DNA of 64,000 nucleotides from Massilia kyonggiensis (GTDB lineage: Bacteria; Pseudomonadota; Gammaproteobacteria; Burkholderiales; Burkholderiaceae_D): contig NZ_JANUGY010000002.1 in the NCBI RefSeq assembly GCF_024756235.1, positions 680,746 through 744,745 on the forward strand, written 5' to 3'. Under the pieces are notes generated by a model. That model was not told where the DNA came from. It did no database searches and was given only the letters and a program-made list of their open reading frames with translations. Both the position numbers and the translations under genes were made by a program. This document shows positions 32,312-41,733 of this stretch, in pieces. Each line of letters opens with the position of its first letter. Position 1 is the stretch's first letter.

Positions 32312-33658
32312 ATGAACCTGATTCAAACCCTGCTGGCATTTCTACTGGCGCTGGGGCCGCTGATCATCTTTCACGAACTGGGTCACTACGTCGTCGCGCG
32401 CCTGTGCGGCGTGAAGGTGCTGCGCTTCTCGGTCGGCATGGGGCGCATCGTGTGGTCGCGCCGCTTCGGTCCGGACCAGACGGAATGGGCGATCTCGGCG
32501 CTGCCCATCGGCGGCTACGTGAAGATGCTCGACGCGCGCGACCCCTCGACCGCGCCGACCAACGACGCCGACCTGCCGCGCGAATTCACGCGCCAGAACG
32601 TGTGGAAGCGCATCGCCATCGTGGCGGCGGGCCCCATCGCCAACTTCATCCTCGCCATCGTTGTCATGGGCGCGCTGTTCATGCACGGGAAAGAGGAGCC
32701 GGGCACGCGCCTGCGCGCGATGCCGGAGGCGTCGGCCGTGTACAAGGCGGGCGTGCGCGGCGGCGACGTCGTCACGGCCGTCAACGGCAAGCCCGTGCAG
32801 ACGTGGACGGAGCTGCGCTGGGAGATCGTGCGCGCCGCCATCGACAAGCATGCGGCCGAACTGACCCTGCGCGGCCCGGGCGTCAACAGCGCGCCGTACC
32901 GCGCCGTGCTGCCCGCGGACCGCATGGCCGGCCTGGATGTGGACAGCGACGTGCTGGGCGCCCTCGGCATGCAGCTGTGGCGCCCGCGGCCCAGCGTCGA
33001 CAAGGTGCTGCCGGACGGCGCCGCCGCGCGCGCGGGCCTGCGCCAGGGCGACCTCGTGACCTCGATCGACGGTAAGGCCATCTCCGACGGTATCGCCTTC
33101 ATCGAAGCGGTGCGCGGCGCAGCCGGCAAGACCCTGCAGATCGGCGTGCAGCGGGGCGACCAGGCGCTCGTCCTGCCCCTCACGCCGGACCGCGACCCGC
33201 AGTCGGGCAGGGGCCTCGTCAAACTGATGATCGCCCAGGCGCCCGAGATGGTGACCGTGAAGGCGGGCCCGCTGGCGGCGCTGGCGAAGGGCGCGCAGCG
33301 TACGTGGGAGACGAGCGCGATGACCGTCAAGATGATCGCCAAGATGATCGTGGGCGAGGTCTCGCTGAAAAATGTAACCGGCCCGATCACGATCGCGGAC
33401 GTGGCCGGACAGACCGCGCGCTCCGGCCTGGAGCCCTTCCTGGAGTTCATCGCCTTCATCTCCATCAGCCTGGGTGTAATGAATCTGTTACCAATTCCCG
33501 TTCTGGACGGTGGCCATTTGCTGTATTATTCGCTGGAAGTTTTGACCGGGCGACCCTTGCCCGCGCGGATCGGCGAGATCGCGCAGCGTGCCGGGGTGGG
33601 CCTGCTGTTCATGCTGATGGCGCTTGCCGTCTTCAACGACCTGGTGCGACTGCTCTGA
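32312..33658 (+). CDS. rseP: Site-2 intramembrane metalloprotease RseP
   Basis: The 448-residue zinc protease cuts anti-sigma factor RseA within the membrane in the sigmaE envelope stress response. The catalytic HELGH is at residues 21-25 in the first membrane helix, and the third metal ligand lies in the C-terminal NLLPIPVLDGGHLLYY. Two PDZ domains lie between (for example SAVYKAGVRGGDVVTAVNGKPVQ and AARAGLRQGDLVTSIDGKAI). GGGAGAA precedes the ATG. Placement between dxr and bamA is standard. Confidence 0.97.
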   Translation: MNLIQTLLAFLLALGPLIIFHELGHYVVARLCGVKVLRFSVGMGRIVWSRRFGPDQTEWAISALPIGGYVKMLDARDPSTAPTNDADLPREFTRQNVWKRIAIVAAGPIANFILAIVVMGALFMHGKEEPGTRLRAMPEASAVYKAGVRGGDVVTAVNGKPVQTWTELRWEIVRAAIDKHAAELTLRGPGVNSAPYRAVLPADRMAGLDVDSDVLGALGMQLWRPRPSVDKVLPDGAAARAGLRQGDLVTSIDGKAISDGIAFIEAVRGAAGKTLQIGVQRGDQALVLPLTPDRDPQSGRGLVKLMIAQAPEMVTVKAGPLAALAKGAQRTWETSAMTVKMIAKMIVGEVSLKNVTGPITIADVAGQTARSGLEPFLEFIAFISISLGVMNLLPIPVLDGGHLLYYSLEVLTGRPLPARIGEIAQRAGVGLLFMLMALAVFNDLVRLL

Positions 33659-33665
33659 ACACACG

Positions 33666-33709
33666 GCACTCCGATACGTACGCTGCGAATGCGGCGTGCT
33701 TCGGAGTGC
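33666..33709 (+). other. Inverted repeat between rseP and bamA
   Basis: GCACTCCGA (33666-33674) pairs exactly with TCGGAGTGC (33701-33709) around a 26-base loop. It starts eight bases past the rseP stop. No T-tract follows. It could be a processing site or partial terminator. Confidence 0.5.
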
Positions 33710-33791
33710 TCGGCACAAGCAGCAAATAAGCAGGACAAGCCCCGGCGAGAACACGTAACGTTGTCCAATGACTGACCCATTGATCTAACCG

Positions 33792-36152
33792 ATGAATTTA
33801 CAACCCGAACGTTTTGCCCAGCCGCGTTTTGCCTTGCCCTCCCGTCGCAGCTTGATCGGCGCAGCCGTGCTGGCCCTGTGTGCCGGTCACGCCGCCGCCG
33901 TCGCTCCCTTCGTCGTGAAGGACATCCGGGTCGAAGGCATCCAGCGGACCGAGGCAGGCACGGTGTTCAGCTACCTGCCGGTGCGCGTGGGCGAGACCTT
34001 CGACGACGACAAAGGCACGACGGCGATCAAGGCGCTGTATGCCACCGGCTTCTTCAAGGACATCCGCCTGGAAGAAGAGAACGGCGTGCTCGTGGTGCTG
34101 GTCGAGGAACGTCCGGCCATCGCGTCCGTCGACTTCACGGGCACCAAGGAATTCGAAAAGGACATGCTCGTTAAGGCGCTGAAGGACATCGGCGTCGGCG
34201 AGACCAAGATCTTCGACAAGGCTTCCGTCGACCGCGCCGAGCAGGAACTCAAGCGCCAGTACCTGTCGCACGGCCTGTACGGCGTCAAGATCACGACGAC
34301 CGTCACTCCCATCGAGCGTAACCGCGTGAACGTCATGTTCAACGTGGACGAGGGCGACGTCGCCAAGATCAGGCAGATCAACATCGTCGGCAACAAGGCC
34401 TTCTCCGACAAGGAACTGCGCCAGCTGCTGCAACTGAACACGTCCGGCTGGTTCACGTGGTATTCGAAGGCCGACCAGTACTCGAAGCAGAAGCTGACGG
34501 GCGACCTGGAGACCATCAAGTCGTGGTACTTGAATCACGGCTACCTGGAAGTGAACGTCGAGTCCACGCAGGTCTCGATCACGCCGGACAAGAAGGACAT
34601 CTACCTCACCATCAACATCACGGAAGGCGAGAAGTACACCGTCTCCGGCATCAAGATGGATGGCGAACTGTTCGGCCGCGAGCAGGAACTCAAGAACCTG
34701 ATCCTGCTGAAGCCGGGCCAGACCTATTCCGGCGACCTGCAGGAAGCGTCGAACAAGCGCATCGCCGACCGCCTCGCGAGCTTCGGCTACGCGTTCGCGA
34801 ACGTCACCGCCAACCCGGAGATCAACCGCGAGAAGCGCGAAGTCGCCTTCACGTTCTTCGTCGACCCGGGCAAGCGCGCGTACGTGCGCCACATGACCAT
34901 CTCGGGCAATACCATCACCCGCGACGAAGTGATCCGCCGCGAATTCCGCCAGTTCGAGAGCTCGTGGTACGACCCGAACCGGGTGAAGCTGTCGCGCGAC
35001 CGCGTCGACCGCATGGGTTATTTCAAGGACGTGACGGTCGAGACGCCGGAAGCGCAGGGCACCAACGATGCCGTGGACGTGAACATCGCCGTCGTCGAAA
35101 AGCCGACCGGTAACTTCATGGTCGGCGGCGCGTTCTCGCAGGCGGAGAAATTCACCTTCACGGCGTCGGTCACGCAGGCCAACTTCGCCGGCAGCGGCAA
35201 CACCGTCGGCATCGAACTGAACACGAGCCGCTACAACCGCACGATCTCGTTCGCCCAGACGAACCCGTACTTCACGGACGACGGCATCTCGCGCGCGTTC
35301 CAGCTGTACCTGCGTACGTCGCGTCCGCCGGCGCTGAACATCGGTTCGTACACCGTGCGCCAGCAGGGCGGCAACCTGACGTTCGGCGTGCCGTTCTCGG
35401 AAATCGACACCGTCTACTTCGGCGCCGGCCTGGAAAAGACCCGCCTCGAGACGGACGAAAGCTCGCCGACGCTGTACAAGCAGTTCGTGCAGCAGAACGC
35501 GAAGGACGCCAACGCGAAGCTCACCGGCGTGGGCGAGGCGACGACCAACGCGATCCCGCTGACCGTGGCCTGGGGCCGCGATTCGCGCGACTCCGCGATC
35601 ACGCCGACGCGCGGCCGCTACCAGCGCGCCAACCTGGAAGTCGACTTCATCGGCGACGCCAAGTACTACCGCGTCGTGTACGAACACCAGTGGTACCGCC
35701 CGATCACGCGCTGGATGACCCTCGCGCTGAAGGGTGAGCTGGACTACGGCGCGGGCCTCGGCGGTCACGCGTACCCGGTCTTCAAGAACTTCTACGGCGG
35801 CGGCATCGGCTCGGTGCGCGGCTACGAAAGCTCGTCGCTGGGTATCGTCGACCCGTACACGTATGACGCCCTGGGCGGCGCCAAGCGCGTGATCGGCAAC
35901 GCCGAGCTGCAGTTCCCGTTCCCGGGCAGCGGCCAGGATCGCTCGCTGCGCTGGTTCACCTTCGCCGACGGCGGCCAGATCTTCCAGGAGCACGAACCGA
36001 TCCGCACGTCGCAGCTGCGCTACTCGGCGGGTATCGGCCTGTCGTGGATTTCCCCGGTGGGCCCGCTGAAGTTGAGTTATGCTAAGCCCTTGAACGCGAA
36101 GCCGGGCGACCGCCTTGAGCGCTTCCAGTTCCAGATGGGTACCGGTTTCTGA
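33792..36152 (+). CDS. bamA: Outer membrane protein assembly factor BamA
   Basis: The 786-residue essential protein inserts beta-barrel proteins in the outer membrane. An N-terminal signal region (to about residue 36, AGHAAAVAPF) is followed by five POTRA domains (about 38-420; first begins VKDIRVEGIQRTEAGTVFSYLPVRVG) and a 16-strand barrel. The VRGY(E) lid-loop motif is seen in GGIGSVRGYESSS, and the protein ends FQFQMGTGF with the terminal Phe. The Arg-rich pre-signal stretch is a little long, so the start could be slightly further in. skp follows 33 bases later. Confidence 0.97.
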   Translation: MNLQPERFAQPRFALPSRRSLIGAAVLALCAGHAAAVAPFVVKDIRVEGIQRTEAGTVFSYLPVRVGETFDDDKGTTAIKALYATGFFKDIRLEEENGVLVVLVEERPAIASVDFTGTKEFEKDMLVKALKDIGVGETKIFDKASVDRAEQELKRQYLSHGLYGVKITTTVTPIERNRVNVMFNVDEGDVAKIRQINIVGNKAFSDKELRQLLQLNTSGWFTWYSKADQYSKQKLTGDLETIKSWYLNHGYLEVNVESTQVSITPDKKDIYLTINITEGEKYTVSGIKMDGELFGREQELKNLILLKPGQTYSGDLQEASNKRIADRLASFGYAFANVTANPEINREKREVAFTFFVDPGKRAYVRHMTISGNTITRDEVIRREFRQFESSWYDPNRVKLSRDRVDRMGYFKDVTVETPEAQGTNDAVDVNIAVVEKPTGNFMVGGAFSQAEKFTFTASVTQANFAGSGNTVGIELNTSRYNRTISFAQTNPYFTDDGISRAFQLYLRTSRPPALNIGSYTVRQQGGNLTFGVPFSEIDTVYFGAGLEKTRLETDESSPTLYKQFVQQNAKDANAKLTGVGEATTNAIPLTVAWGRDSRDSAITPTRGRYQRANLEVDFIGDAKYYRVVYEHQWYRPITRWMTLALKGELDYGAGLGGHAYPVFKNFYGGGIGSVRGYESSSLGIVDPYTYDALGGAKRVIGNAELQFPFPGSGQDRSLRWFTFADGGQIFQEHEPIRTSQLRYSAGIGLSWISPVGPLKLSYAKPLNAKPGDRLERFQFQMGTGF

Positions 36153-36185
36153 TCCCGCCCATCGCCGAAACAAGGATTGCGAAGA

Positions 36186-36710
36186 ATGATGTTGAAAAAA
36201 TCGTTAGCCTCGCTGCCGCGTAGCCTGGTGCTGGCGCTGCTGTGCGCCGGTGCGATGGCGCAGGCGTCCGCGCAGAGCGGCATGAGCCGCATCGGCTTCG
36301 TCTACACGGAACGCCTGATGACCGAGTCCAAGCTGGCCAAGGCGGCGGACGCGAAGCTGCAATCGGAATTCTCCAAGCGCCAGAAGCAGCTCGACGACGC
36401 GGTGCAGAAGTACAAGGTAAGTCGCGAGAAATTCGACGACGAGGCGCCGAAGCTGTCCGACGTCGACCGCACCAAGCGCACGCGCGAACTGCTCGACATG
36501 GAGAAGGACGTGCAGCGCATGCAGCGCGAGTACAACGAGGACCTGTTCCAGCGCAAGAACGAGGAGCGCGCCGCCATCGCGCAGAAAGCCTATAAACTGA
36601 TCGAACAGGTGGCCGAGCAGGAACACCTCGACGTCGTGCTGCAGGAAGCCATCTGGACCAGCCCGCGCATCGACATCACCGACCGGATCCTCAAACTGCT
36701 CGACAAGTAA
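36186..36710 (+). CDS. skp: Periplasmic OmpH/Skp family chaperone
   Basis: The start at 36186 is supported by AAGGA at 36172-36176; an in-frame TTG at 36177 overlaps that spacing and is rejected. The 174-residue protein has a signal peptide (MMLKKSLASLPRSLVLALLCAGAMAQASAQ) and then the Skp core: a short strand (RIGFVYTERLM), long helical arms rich in Lys/Glu/Gln (about 45-130) and a closing LDVVLQEAIWTSPRIDITDRILKLLDK. It carries unfolded outer-membrane proteins to BamA, its upstream neighbour. Confidence 0.93.
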   Translation: MMLKKSLASLPRSLVLALLCAGAMAQASAQSGMSRIGFVYTERLMTESKLAKAADAKLQSEFSKRQKQLDDAVQKYKVSREKFDDEAPKLSDVDRTKRTRELLDMEKDVQRMQREYNEDLFQRKNEERAAIAQKAYKLIEQVAEQEHLDVVLQEAIWTSPRIDITDRILKLLDK

Positions 36711-36730
36711 GCCGCGAAGGCTTCACGGAC

Positions 36731-36762
36731 GCCGGCCGGCTTCATGAGCGGCCGGCAGTTTT
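36731..36762 (+). terminator. Probable attenuating hairpin between skp and lpxD
   Basis: GCCGGCCG (36731-36738) pairs perfectly with CGGCCGGC (36749-36756) around ten bases, followed by AGTTTT. The T-run is short, so partial termination is more likely than a full stop. Confidence 0.6.
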
Positions 36763-36786
36763 CACTTCTTTTACGGAACGACCACG

Positions 36787-37845
36787 ATGGGCACTCGACT
36801 GGGTGATTTGGTCGAACGCTTCGGTGGCCAGCTGGTGGGTGACCCGGACCTCGAGGTCCAGGGCATCGCACCGCTCGACAGCGCCGGCGCTTCGCACATC
36901 AGCTTTCTCAGCAATAGCAAACTGCGCGCACTGGCCGCGCAAAGCGGCGCCGCGGCGCTGATCGTCTCGCCGCTGGACGACGCCACCGTCGCCACGACCT
37001 ATGCCGGCGCACGCATCGTCACCACCAACCCCTACGCCTATTTCGCCCGCGCCGCGCAGTACTTCGTGTCGCTCGACGAGGTCGTGCCGCCGCCGGGCAT
37101 TCATCCGAGCGCCGTCGTGCACGAGACGGCAAGCGTCGACCCGACCGCGCACATCGGCCCGAACGTGACCGTGGAGGCGGGCGCCGTCATCCACGCGGGC
37201 GTCGTCATCGACGCCGGCTGCTTCGTCGGCCGCGAGGCGGAGATCGGCGAGGATACGCATTTGTTCGCGAACGTGACCTTCCATGCGCGCTGCAGGATCG
37301 GCAAGCGCGGCATCCTGCATTCGGGCGCCGTGGTCGGCACCGACGGCTTCGGCTTCGCGCGCGAGAACGGCGTGTACATCAAGATTCCGCAGACCGGCCG
37401 CGTGCTGATGGGCGACGACGTGGACGTCGGCGCCAACACGACCATCGACCGCGGGGCGCTCGACGACACCGTGATCGAGGACGGCGTGAAGCTCGACAAC
37501 CAGATCCAGATCGGCCATAACTGCCGCATCGGTGCGAATACGGCCATGGCCGGCTGCGTGGGGGTAGCCGGCAGCGCGAAGATCGGCAAGAATTGCACGT
37601 TCGGCGGCGCGGCGATGGTGCTGGGGCACCTGGAAATCGCGGACAACGTTCATATCTCCTCGGGCAGCATGGTGTCGCGCTCCGTGCTCGAGCCGGGGCA
37701 GTACACGGGCTTCTATCCGCTCGCCAAGAACGCCGAATGGGAAAAGAGCGCCGCCATCGTGCGCAACCTGTCTTCGCTGCGCGAGAAGATGCGCAGCCTG
37801 GAAAAACAGATCAAACAACTGACCGAAGCACCAGAACAAAAATGA
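36787..37845 (+). CDS. lpxD: UDP-3-O-(3-hydroxyacyl)glucosamine N-acyltransferase
   Basis: The 352-residue trimeric enzyme adds the N-linked acyl chain in the third step of lipid A synthesis. An N-terminal uridine-binding region ([28 protein letters not shown]) is followed by a left-handed beta-helix made of hexapeptide repeats (about 100-300) and a C-terminal helix ending in the sequence [14 protein letters not shown]. The acceptor loop with the catalytic His lies in [13 protein letters not shown]. Its stop overlaps the fabZ start (ATGA). Confidence 0.97.
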   Translation: MGTRLGDLVERFGGQLVGDPDLEVQGIAPLDSAGASHISFLSNSKLRALAAQSGAAALIVSPLDDATVATTYAGARIVTTNPYAYFARAAQYFVSLDEVVPPPGIHPSAVVHETASVDPTAHIGPNVTVEAGAVIHAGVVIDAGCFVGREAEIGEDTHLFANVTFHARCRIGKRGILHSGAVVGTDGFGFARENGVYIKIPQTGRVLMGDDVDVGANTTIDRGALDDTVIEDGVKLDNQIQIGHNCRIGANTAMAGCVGVAGSAKIGKNCTFGGAAMVLGHLEIADNVHISSGSMVSRSVLEPGQYTGFYPLAKNAEWEKSAAIVRNLSSLREKMRSLEKQIKQLTEAPEQK

Positions 37846-38324
37846 CGACTGAAGCCACCACCGCCAACAAGACCCTGGGGATCAACGAGATCAAGGAATA
37901 CCTGCCGCACCGCTACCCGCTGCTGCTGGTGGACCGCGTGGTCGACTATGAGCTGGGCAAGACCATCACCGCCATCAAGAACGTGACCGTCAACGAAGAA
38001 TTCTTCAACGGCCACTTCCCGCACAAGCCGGTGATGCCGGGCGTGCTGATGATCGAGGCGCTGGCGCAGACGGCCGCGATCCTGTCGTTCATGACCATGA
38101 ACGTCAAGCCGGACGAGAACTCCGTCGTGTACTTCGTCGGCATCGACAACGCGCGCTTCAAGCGCCCCGTCGAGCCGGGCGACCAGCTCAAGATGGATAT
38201 CGAGATCCTGCGCACGTCGCGCGGCATCTGGAAGTACAAGGCTGTCGCCAGCGTCGACGGCAAGGTCGCGGTTGAAGCGGAACTGATGTGCACCATCAGG
38301 GCAAACGAAAAAGCGGGGCAGTGA
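37842..38324 (+). CDS. fabZ: 3-hydroxyacyl-ACP dehydratase FabZ
   Basis: The 160-residue hot-dog-fold enzyme dehydrates 3-hydroxyacyl-ACP in fatty acid elongation and competes with LpxA and LpxD for the same acyl chains. The catalytic His58 and Glu72 lie in [21 protein letters not shown], and [11 protein letters not shown] is typical. The start overlaps lpxD by four bases and the stop overlaps the lpxA start by one base (TGATG). The lpxD-fabZ-lpxA-lpxB order is conserved. Confidence 0.97.
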   Translation: MTTEATTANKTLGINEIKEYLPHRYPLLLVDRVVDYELGKTITAIKNVTVNEEFFNGHFPHKPVMPGVLMIEALAQTAAILSFMTMNVKPDENSVVYFVGIDNARFKRPVEPGDQLKMDIEILRTSRGIWKYKAVASVDGKVAVEAELMCTIRANEKAGQ

Positions 38325-39112
38325 TGAGCAGGATCCACCCGAGCGCGATCGTCGACCCGAAGGCGGAGCTGGATTCCACCGTCGAAGTCGGCCCGTACTC
38401 CATCATCGGGCCCGACGTGCGCATCGGCGCGGGCACCGTCGTCGGTCCGCACGTCGTCATCGAAGGCCACACGACGATCGGCCGCGACAACCGCATCTTC
38501 CAGTTCGCGTCGCTGGGCGCCGCCCCGCAGGACAAGAAGTGGGCCGGCGAACCGACCCGCCTGGAGATCGGCGACCGCAACACGATCCGCGAATTCTGCA
38601 CGTTCAACCTCGGCACCGTGCAGGATGCGGGCGTGACGCGCTTAGGCAGCGACAACTGGATGTCGGCGTACACGCACCTGGCGCACGACTGCCAGGTCGG
38701 CAGCAACACGATCTTCTCGAACAACGCGCAGCTCGCGGGCCACGTGCACGTGGGCGACTGGGCGATCCTGTCCGGCTACTGCGGCGTGCACCAGTTCTGC
38801 AAGATCGGCGCGCATGCGTTCATCGGCATGTACACGAGCCTCACGCAGGACGTCCCGCCGTTCGTCCTCGTCTCCGGCAACCCGGCCGAGGCGCATGGCG
38901 TGAACATCGAGGGCCTCAAGCGCCGCGGTTTTACGCGCGAGCAGATCAACGCGATCCGCACGGCGTACAAGACCATCTACCGTTCGAACCTCACGCTGGA
39001 AGAAGCCAAGGCCAAGCTGGCGGAAGAGGAAGCTGCCGCCGGCGACGCGGCGCCGCATATCCGCGCGCTGCGGGACTTCCTCGACAACGCGAGCCGTGGC
39101 ATCGTCCGATAA
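38324..39112 (+). CDS. lpxA: UDP-N-acetylglucosamine O-acyltransferase
   Basis: LpxA carries out the first step of lipid A synthesis. The start at 38324 follows the fabZ stop by a one-base overlap and gives [20 protein letters not shown]. The 262-residue protein is a hexapeptide beta-helix; the catalytic His is in LAHDCQVG and GDWAILSGYCGVHQFCKIG marks the active site. The C-terminal helical part (GFTREQINAIRTAYKTIYRS) is normal. The gene overlaps lpxB by 17 bases. Confidence 0.97.
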   Translation: MSRIHPSAIVDPKAELDSTVEVGPYSIIGPDVRIGAGTVVGPHVVIEGHTTIGRDNRIFQFASLGAAPQDKKWAGEPTRLEIGDRNTIREFCTFNLGTVQDAGVTRLGSDNWMSAYTHLAHDCQVGSNTIFSNNAQLAGHVHVGDWAILSGYCGVHQFCKIGAHAFIGMYTSLTQDVPPFVLVSGNPAEAHGVNIEGLKRRGFTREQINAIRTAYKTIYRSNLTLEEAKAKLAEEEAAAGDAAPHIRALRDFLDNASRGIVR

Positions 39113-40253
39113 CGTCAAGCTGGCGCTGGTCGCCGGCGAAGTGTCCGGCGACCTGCTCGCGGCGCGCCTGATGGCGGGGCTGAAACCGCGCCTGCCGGGC
39201 GTGGCGTTTTCCGGCATCGGCGGTCCGCGCATGCTGGAGCAGGGCCTCGTGTCCGACGTCCCGATGGACACGCTCACCGTGCGGGGCCTGCTGCCGGTGC
39301 TGCTGCGCTACCGCGAACTGAAGGGCATCCAGAACCGCCTGCGCGACCGCCTGCTGGCCGAGCGCCCGGCCGCGTTCATCGGCGCCGACTACCCCGGCTT
39401 CAATCTCGGCCTGGAAGAGCAGCTGCGCGCGGCCGGGATCCCGACCGTGCACTTCGTCGGCCCGCAGATCTGGGCGTGGCGGGGCGGCCGCATCAAGAAG
39501 ATCCAGCGCGCCGTCTCGCACATGCTCGTGATCTTCCCGTTCGAGGAAGAGATCTATCAAAAGGCCGGCGTGCCCGTCACGTACATCGGCCATCCGCTGG
39601 CGGAGACGATCCCGGTCGTGCCCGACGTCGCCGCGGCGCGCCGCCAGCTCGGTCTGCCGGAAAACGCGCGCGTCGTGACCGTCATGCCGGGCAGCCGCAT
39701 GTCGGAAATTAAATACCTGACGGCGCCGTACGTCCGGACAGTCCAGCTGTTGGCGGCGCGGGATCCGTCCGTGCGCTTCATCGCGCCGATGGCGGGCGAA
39801 CGTCAAAAAGCGTATTTTATGGAGCTGGTGGCGAAGGCCGGTTTGCAGGACGTCCCGCTGCAGCTCATCGACGGCGAATCGCATGCGTGCATCGCCGCGG
39901 CCGACGCCGTGCTGGCCGCCTCCGGCACCGCCACGCTGGAAGTGGCGCTGTACAAGAAGCCGATGGTGATCGCGTACAAGGTCTTGCAGGCCGAGTGGCT
40001 GCTCATCCGGAACATGGGCTATCTGCCGTGGATCGGGCTGCCGAACATCCTCGCGCGCGACTTCGTCGTGCCGGAATTCCTGCAGCACGCGGCGACGCCG
40101 GAAGCGCTGGCGGAGGCCGTCTGGTTCCAGCTGACGGACGAGAACAACCGGGTGAGGCTGAAGGAACGCTTCACCGAAATGCATCACAGCCTGCTGCGCG
40201 ACAGCGCGCGCGAAAGCGCCCGCGCCGTGCTGCAGGTGATAGGCAAAGCATGA
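39096..40253 (+). CDS. lpxB: Lipid-A-disaccharide synthase
   Basis: The 385-residue GT19 glycosyltransferase condenses UDP-diacylglucosamine with lipid X. The start is a GTG (39096) within lpxA, giving [25 protein letters not shown]. Family marks include [44 protein letters not shown] and [20 protein letters not shown]. The stop overlaps the rnhB start (ATGA). Translation is likely coupled through the whole lpxD-rnhB block. Confidence 0.96.
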   Translation: MASSDNVKLALVAGEVSGDLLAARLMAGLKPRLPGVAFSGIGGPRMLEQGLVSDVPMDTLTVRGLLPVLLRYRELKGIQNRLRDRLLAERPAAFIGADYPGFNLGLEEQLRAAGIPTVHFVGPQIWAWRGGRIKKIQRAVSHMLVIFPFEEEIYQKAGVPVTYIGHPLAETIPVVPDVAAARRQLGLPENARVVTVMPGSRMSEIKYLTAPYVRTVQLLAARDPSVRFIAPMAGERQKAYFMELVAKAGLQDVPLQLIDGESHACIAAADAVLAASGTATLEVALYKKPMVIAYKVLQAEWLLIRNMGYLPWIGLPNILARDFVVPEFLQHAATPEALAEAVWFQLTDENNRVRLKERFTEMHHSLLRDSARESARAVLQVIGKA

Positions 40254-40906
40254 GAAAGAAGACCTTCGATTTCTATCCCGGCCTGGCGAAGAAGAACCGG
40301 CCGTTTACGCTGGACGACATCGTCTGCGGCGTGGACGAGGCCGGGCGCGGCCCGCTGGCCGGCCCCGTGTTCGCGGCCGCCGTGATCCTCGATCCGGCCC
40401 GCCCGATCGAGGGCCTGCGTGACTCGAAAAAGCTGACGGAAGCGCGGCGCGACGAGCTGGCGCCGCTGATCAAGGAACACGCGCTCGCGTGGGCCATCGC
40501 CGAGTGCTCGCATGCGGAAATCGACACGCTGAACATCCTGCAGGCGACGATGCTGGCGATGCGCCGCGCCGTCGAACAGCTGGCGACCGTGCCGACCATC
40601 GCCCTCATCGACGGCAACCGCTGCCCCCAGTTCGCGCCGCACATCCGCGCGCATGCGGTGGTGGAGGGCGACGACAAGGTGCATGCGATTTCCGCCGCGT
40701 CGATCCTCGCGAAGACGGCGCGCGATGCCGCGCTGGTCGCGCTGCATGAAGCGTATCCGCAGTATGCGTTCGACCAGCACAAGGGCTATTCGACGGCGCT
40801 GCACCTCGCCCGCCTGCGCGAGCACGGGCCCAGTCCCGTGCACCGGCGTACGTTCGCGCCGGTCCGCGCGCTGATCGAACCAGACCTGTTCGCGGAGCTC
40901 GCATGA
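40250..40906 (+). CDS. rnhB: Ribonuclease HII
   Basis: The 218-residue enzyme cuts RNA in RNA-DNA hybrids and removes misincorporated ribonucleotides. The catalytic Asp29-Glu30 pair lies in [21 protein letters not shown] provides a further carboxylate, and the C-terminal substrate-binding part ([28 protein letters not shown]) is standard. It overlaps both lpxB and the following methyltransferase gene by four bases. This position after lpxB is conserved in betaproteobacteria. Confidence 0.97.
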   Translation: MRKKTFDFYPGLAKKNRPFTLDDIVCGVDEAGRGPLAGPVFAAAVILDPARPIEGLRDSKKLTEARRDELAPLIKEHALAWAIAECSHAEIDTLNILQATMLAMRRAVEQLATVPTIALIDGNRCPQFAPHIRAHAVVEGDDKVHAISAASILAKTARDAALVALHEAYPQYAFDQHKGYSTALHLARLREHGPSPVHRRTFAPVRALIEPDLFAELA

Positions 40907-41682
40907 AGAGCGTGACCTCCCGTGACAACCCATTCTACAAAGAGCTGAAACACCTCGCCGGCAGCAGCCAGGCGCTGCGCAAGGCGGGGCGTTCGCTGCT
41001 GGACGGCGTCCACCTGTGCCAGGCGTACCTCGACCTCGTCGGGCAGCCCGTGCACTGCATCGTGTCCGAAGGCGCGCTGGCCAATCCCGAAGTGGCGGCC
41101 ATCGTCGACCGCGTGACGGCGCCGGCCACGTCGCTGCCGGATGCGCTGTTCGGCGCACTGTCGCAGGTCGAACACGGCATCCATCTGCTGTTCCTCGTCG
41201 AGACGCCTCGTCCCGTACGGCCGGAAACCCTGGCGCAATCGGCCGTGCTGCTGGACGGCGTGCAGGACCCCGGCAATGCCGGCTCCATCCTCAGGAGTGC
41301 AGGCGCGGCGGGCATCAAACAGGTGTATTGCAGCCCCGGGACGGCGTCATGCTGGTCGCCGAAGGTGCTGCGCGCCGCGATGGGGGCCCACTTCGTGCTG
41401 GAGATCTTCGAGAACGTCGACCTGGCGGACCTGATCCGCACGTCACAGGTGCCCGTGCTGGCGACGAGCGGCTATGCCAGCGAACGGATCTACGACGTGG
41501 ACCTGTCCCGCCCCGTCGCCTGGCTGCTGGGCCACGAAGGGCAGGGCGTGTCGGACGCGCTGCTGAACCTGGCCACGCATCGCGTCGTCATCCCGCACGC
41601 GGGCGCCGTGGAATCGCTGAACGTGGCCGCCTGCGCGGCCGTGTGCTTCTTCGAGCAGTTGCGCCAGCAACAGCAGACGTAG
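40903..41682 (+). CDS. SpoU/TrmH family RNA methyltransferase
   Basis: The 259-residue protein has an N-terminal RNA substrate-binding domain ([33 protein letters not shown]) and a C-terminal SPOUT domain. The three SpoU motifs are seen in [31 protein letters not shown] and [20 protein letters not shown], which bind S-adenosylmethionine in a knot. It likely 2'-O-methylates rRNA or tRNA; the target cannot be assigned. The four-base overlap with rnhB makes it the last gene of the long forward run. Confidence 0.92.
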   Translation: MKSVTSRDNPFYKELKHLAGSSQALRKAGRSLLDGVHLCQAYLDLVGQPVHCIVSEGALANPEVAAIVDRVTAPATSLPDALFGALSQVEHGIHLLFLVETPRPVRPETLAQSAVLLDGVQDPGNAGSILRSAGAAGIKQVYCSPGTASCWSPKVLRAAMGAHFVLEIFENVDLADLIRTSQVPVLATSGYASERIYDVDLSRPVAWLLGHEGQGVSDALLNLATHRVVIPHAGAVESLNVAACAAVCFFEQLRQQQQT

Positions 41683-41733
41683 ACGGCGTCTGCCCGTTCG
41701 GTTACGCTGCGAGCAGGTAACGACGGAGTCACG

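Noticed and set aside
33798..36173. Reverse open frame of 791 codons over bamA
   Set aside because: Shadow of bamA, whose POTRA and barrel motifs are clear on the other strand.
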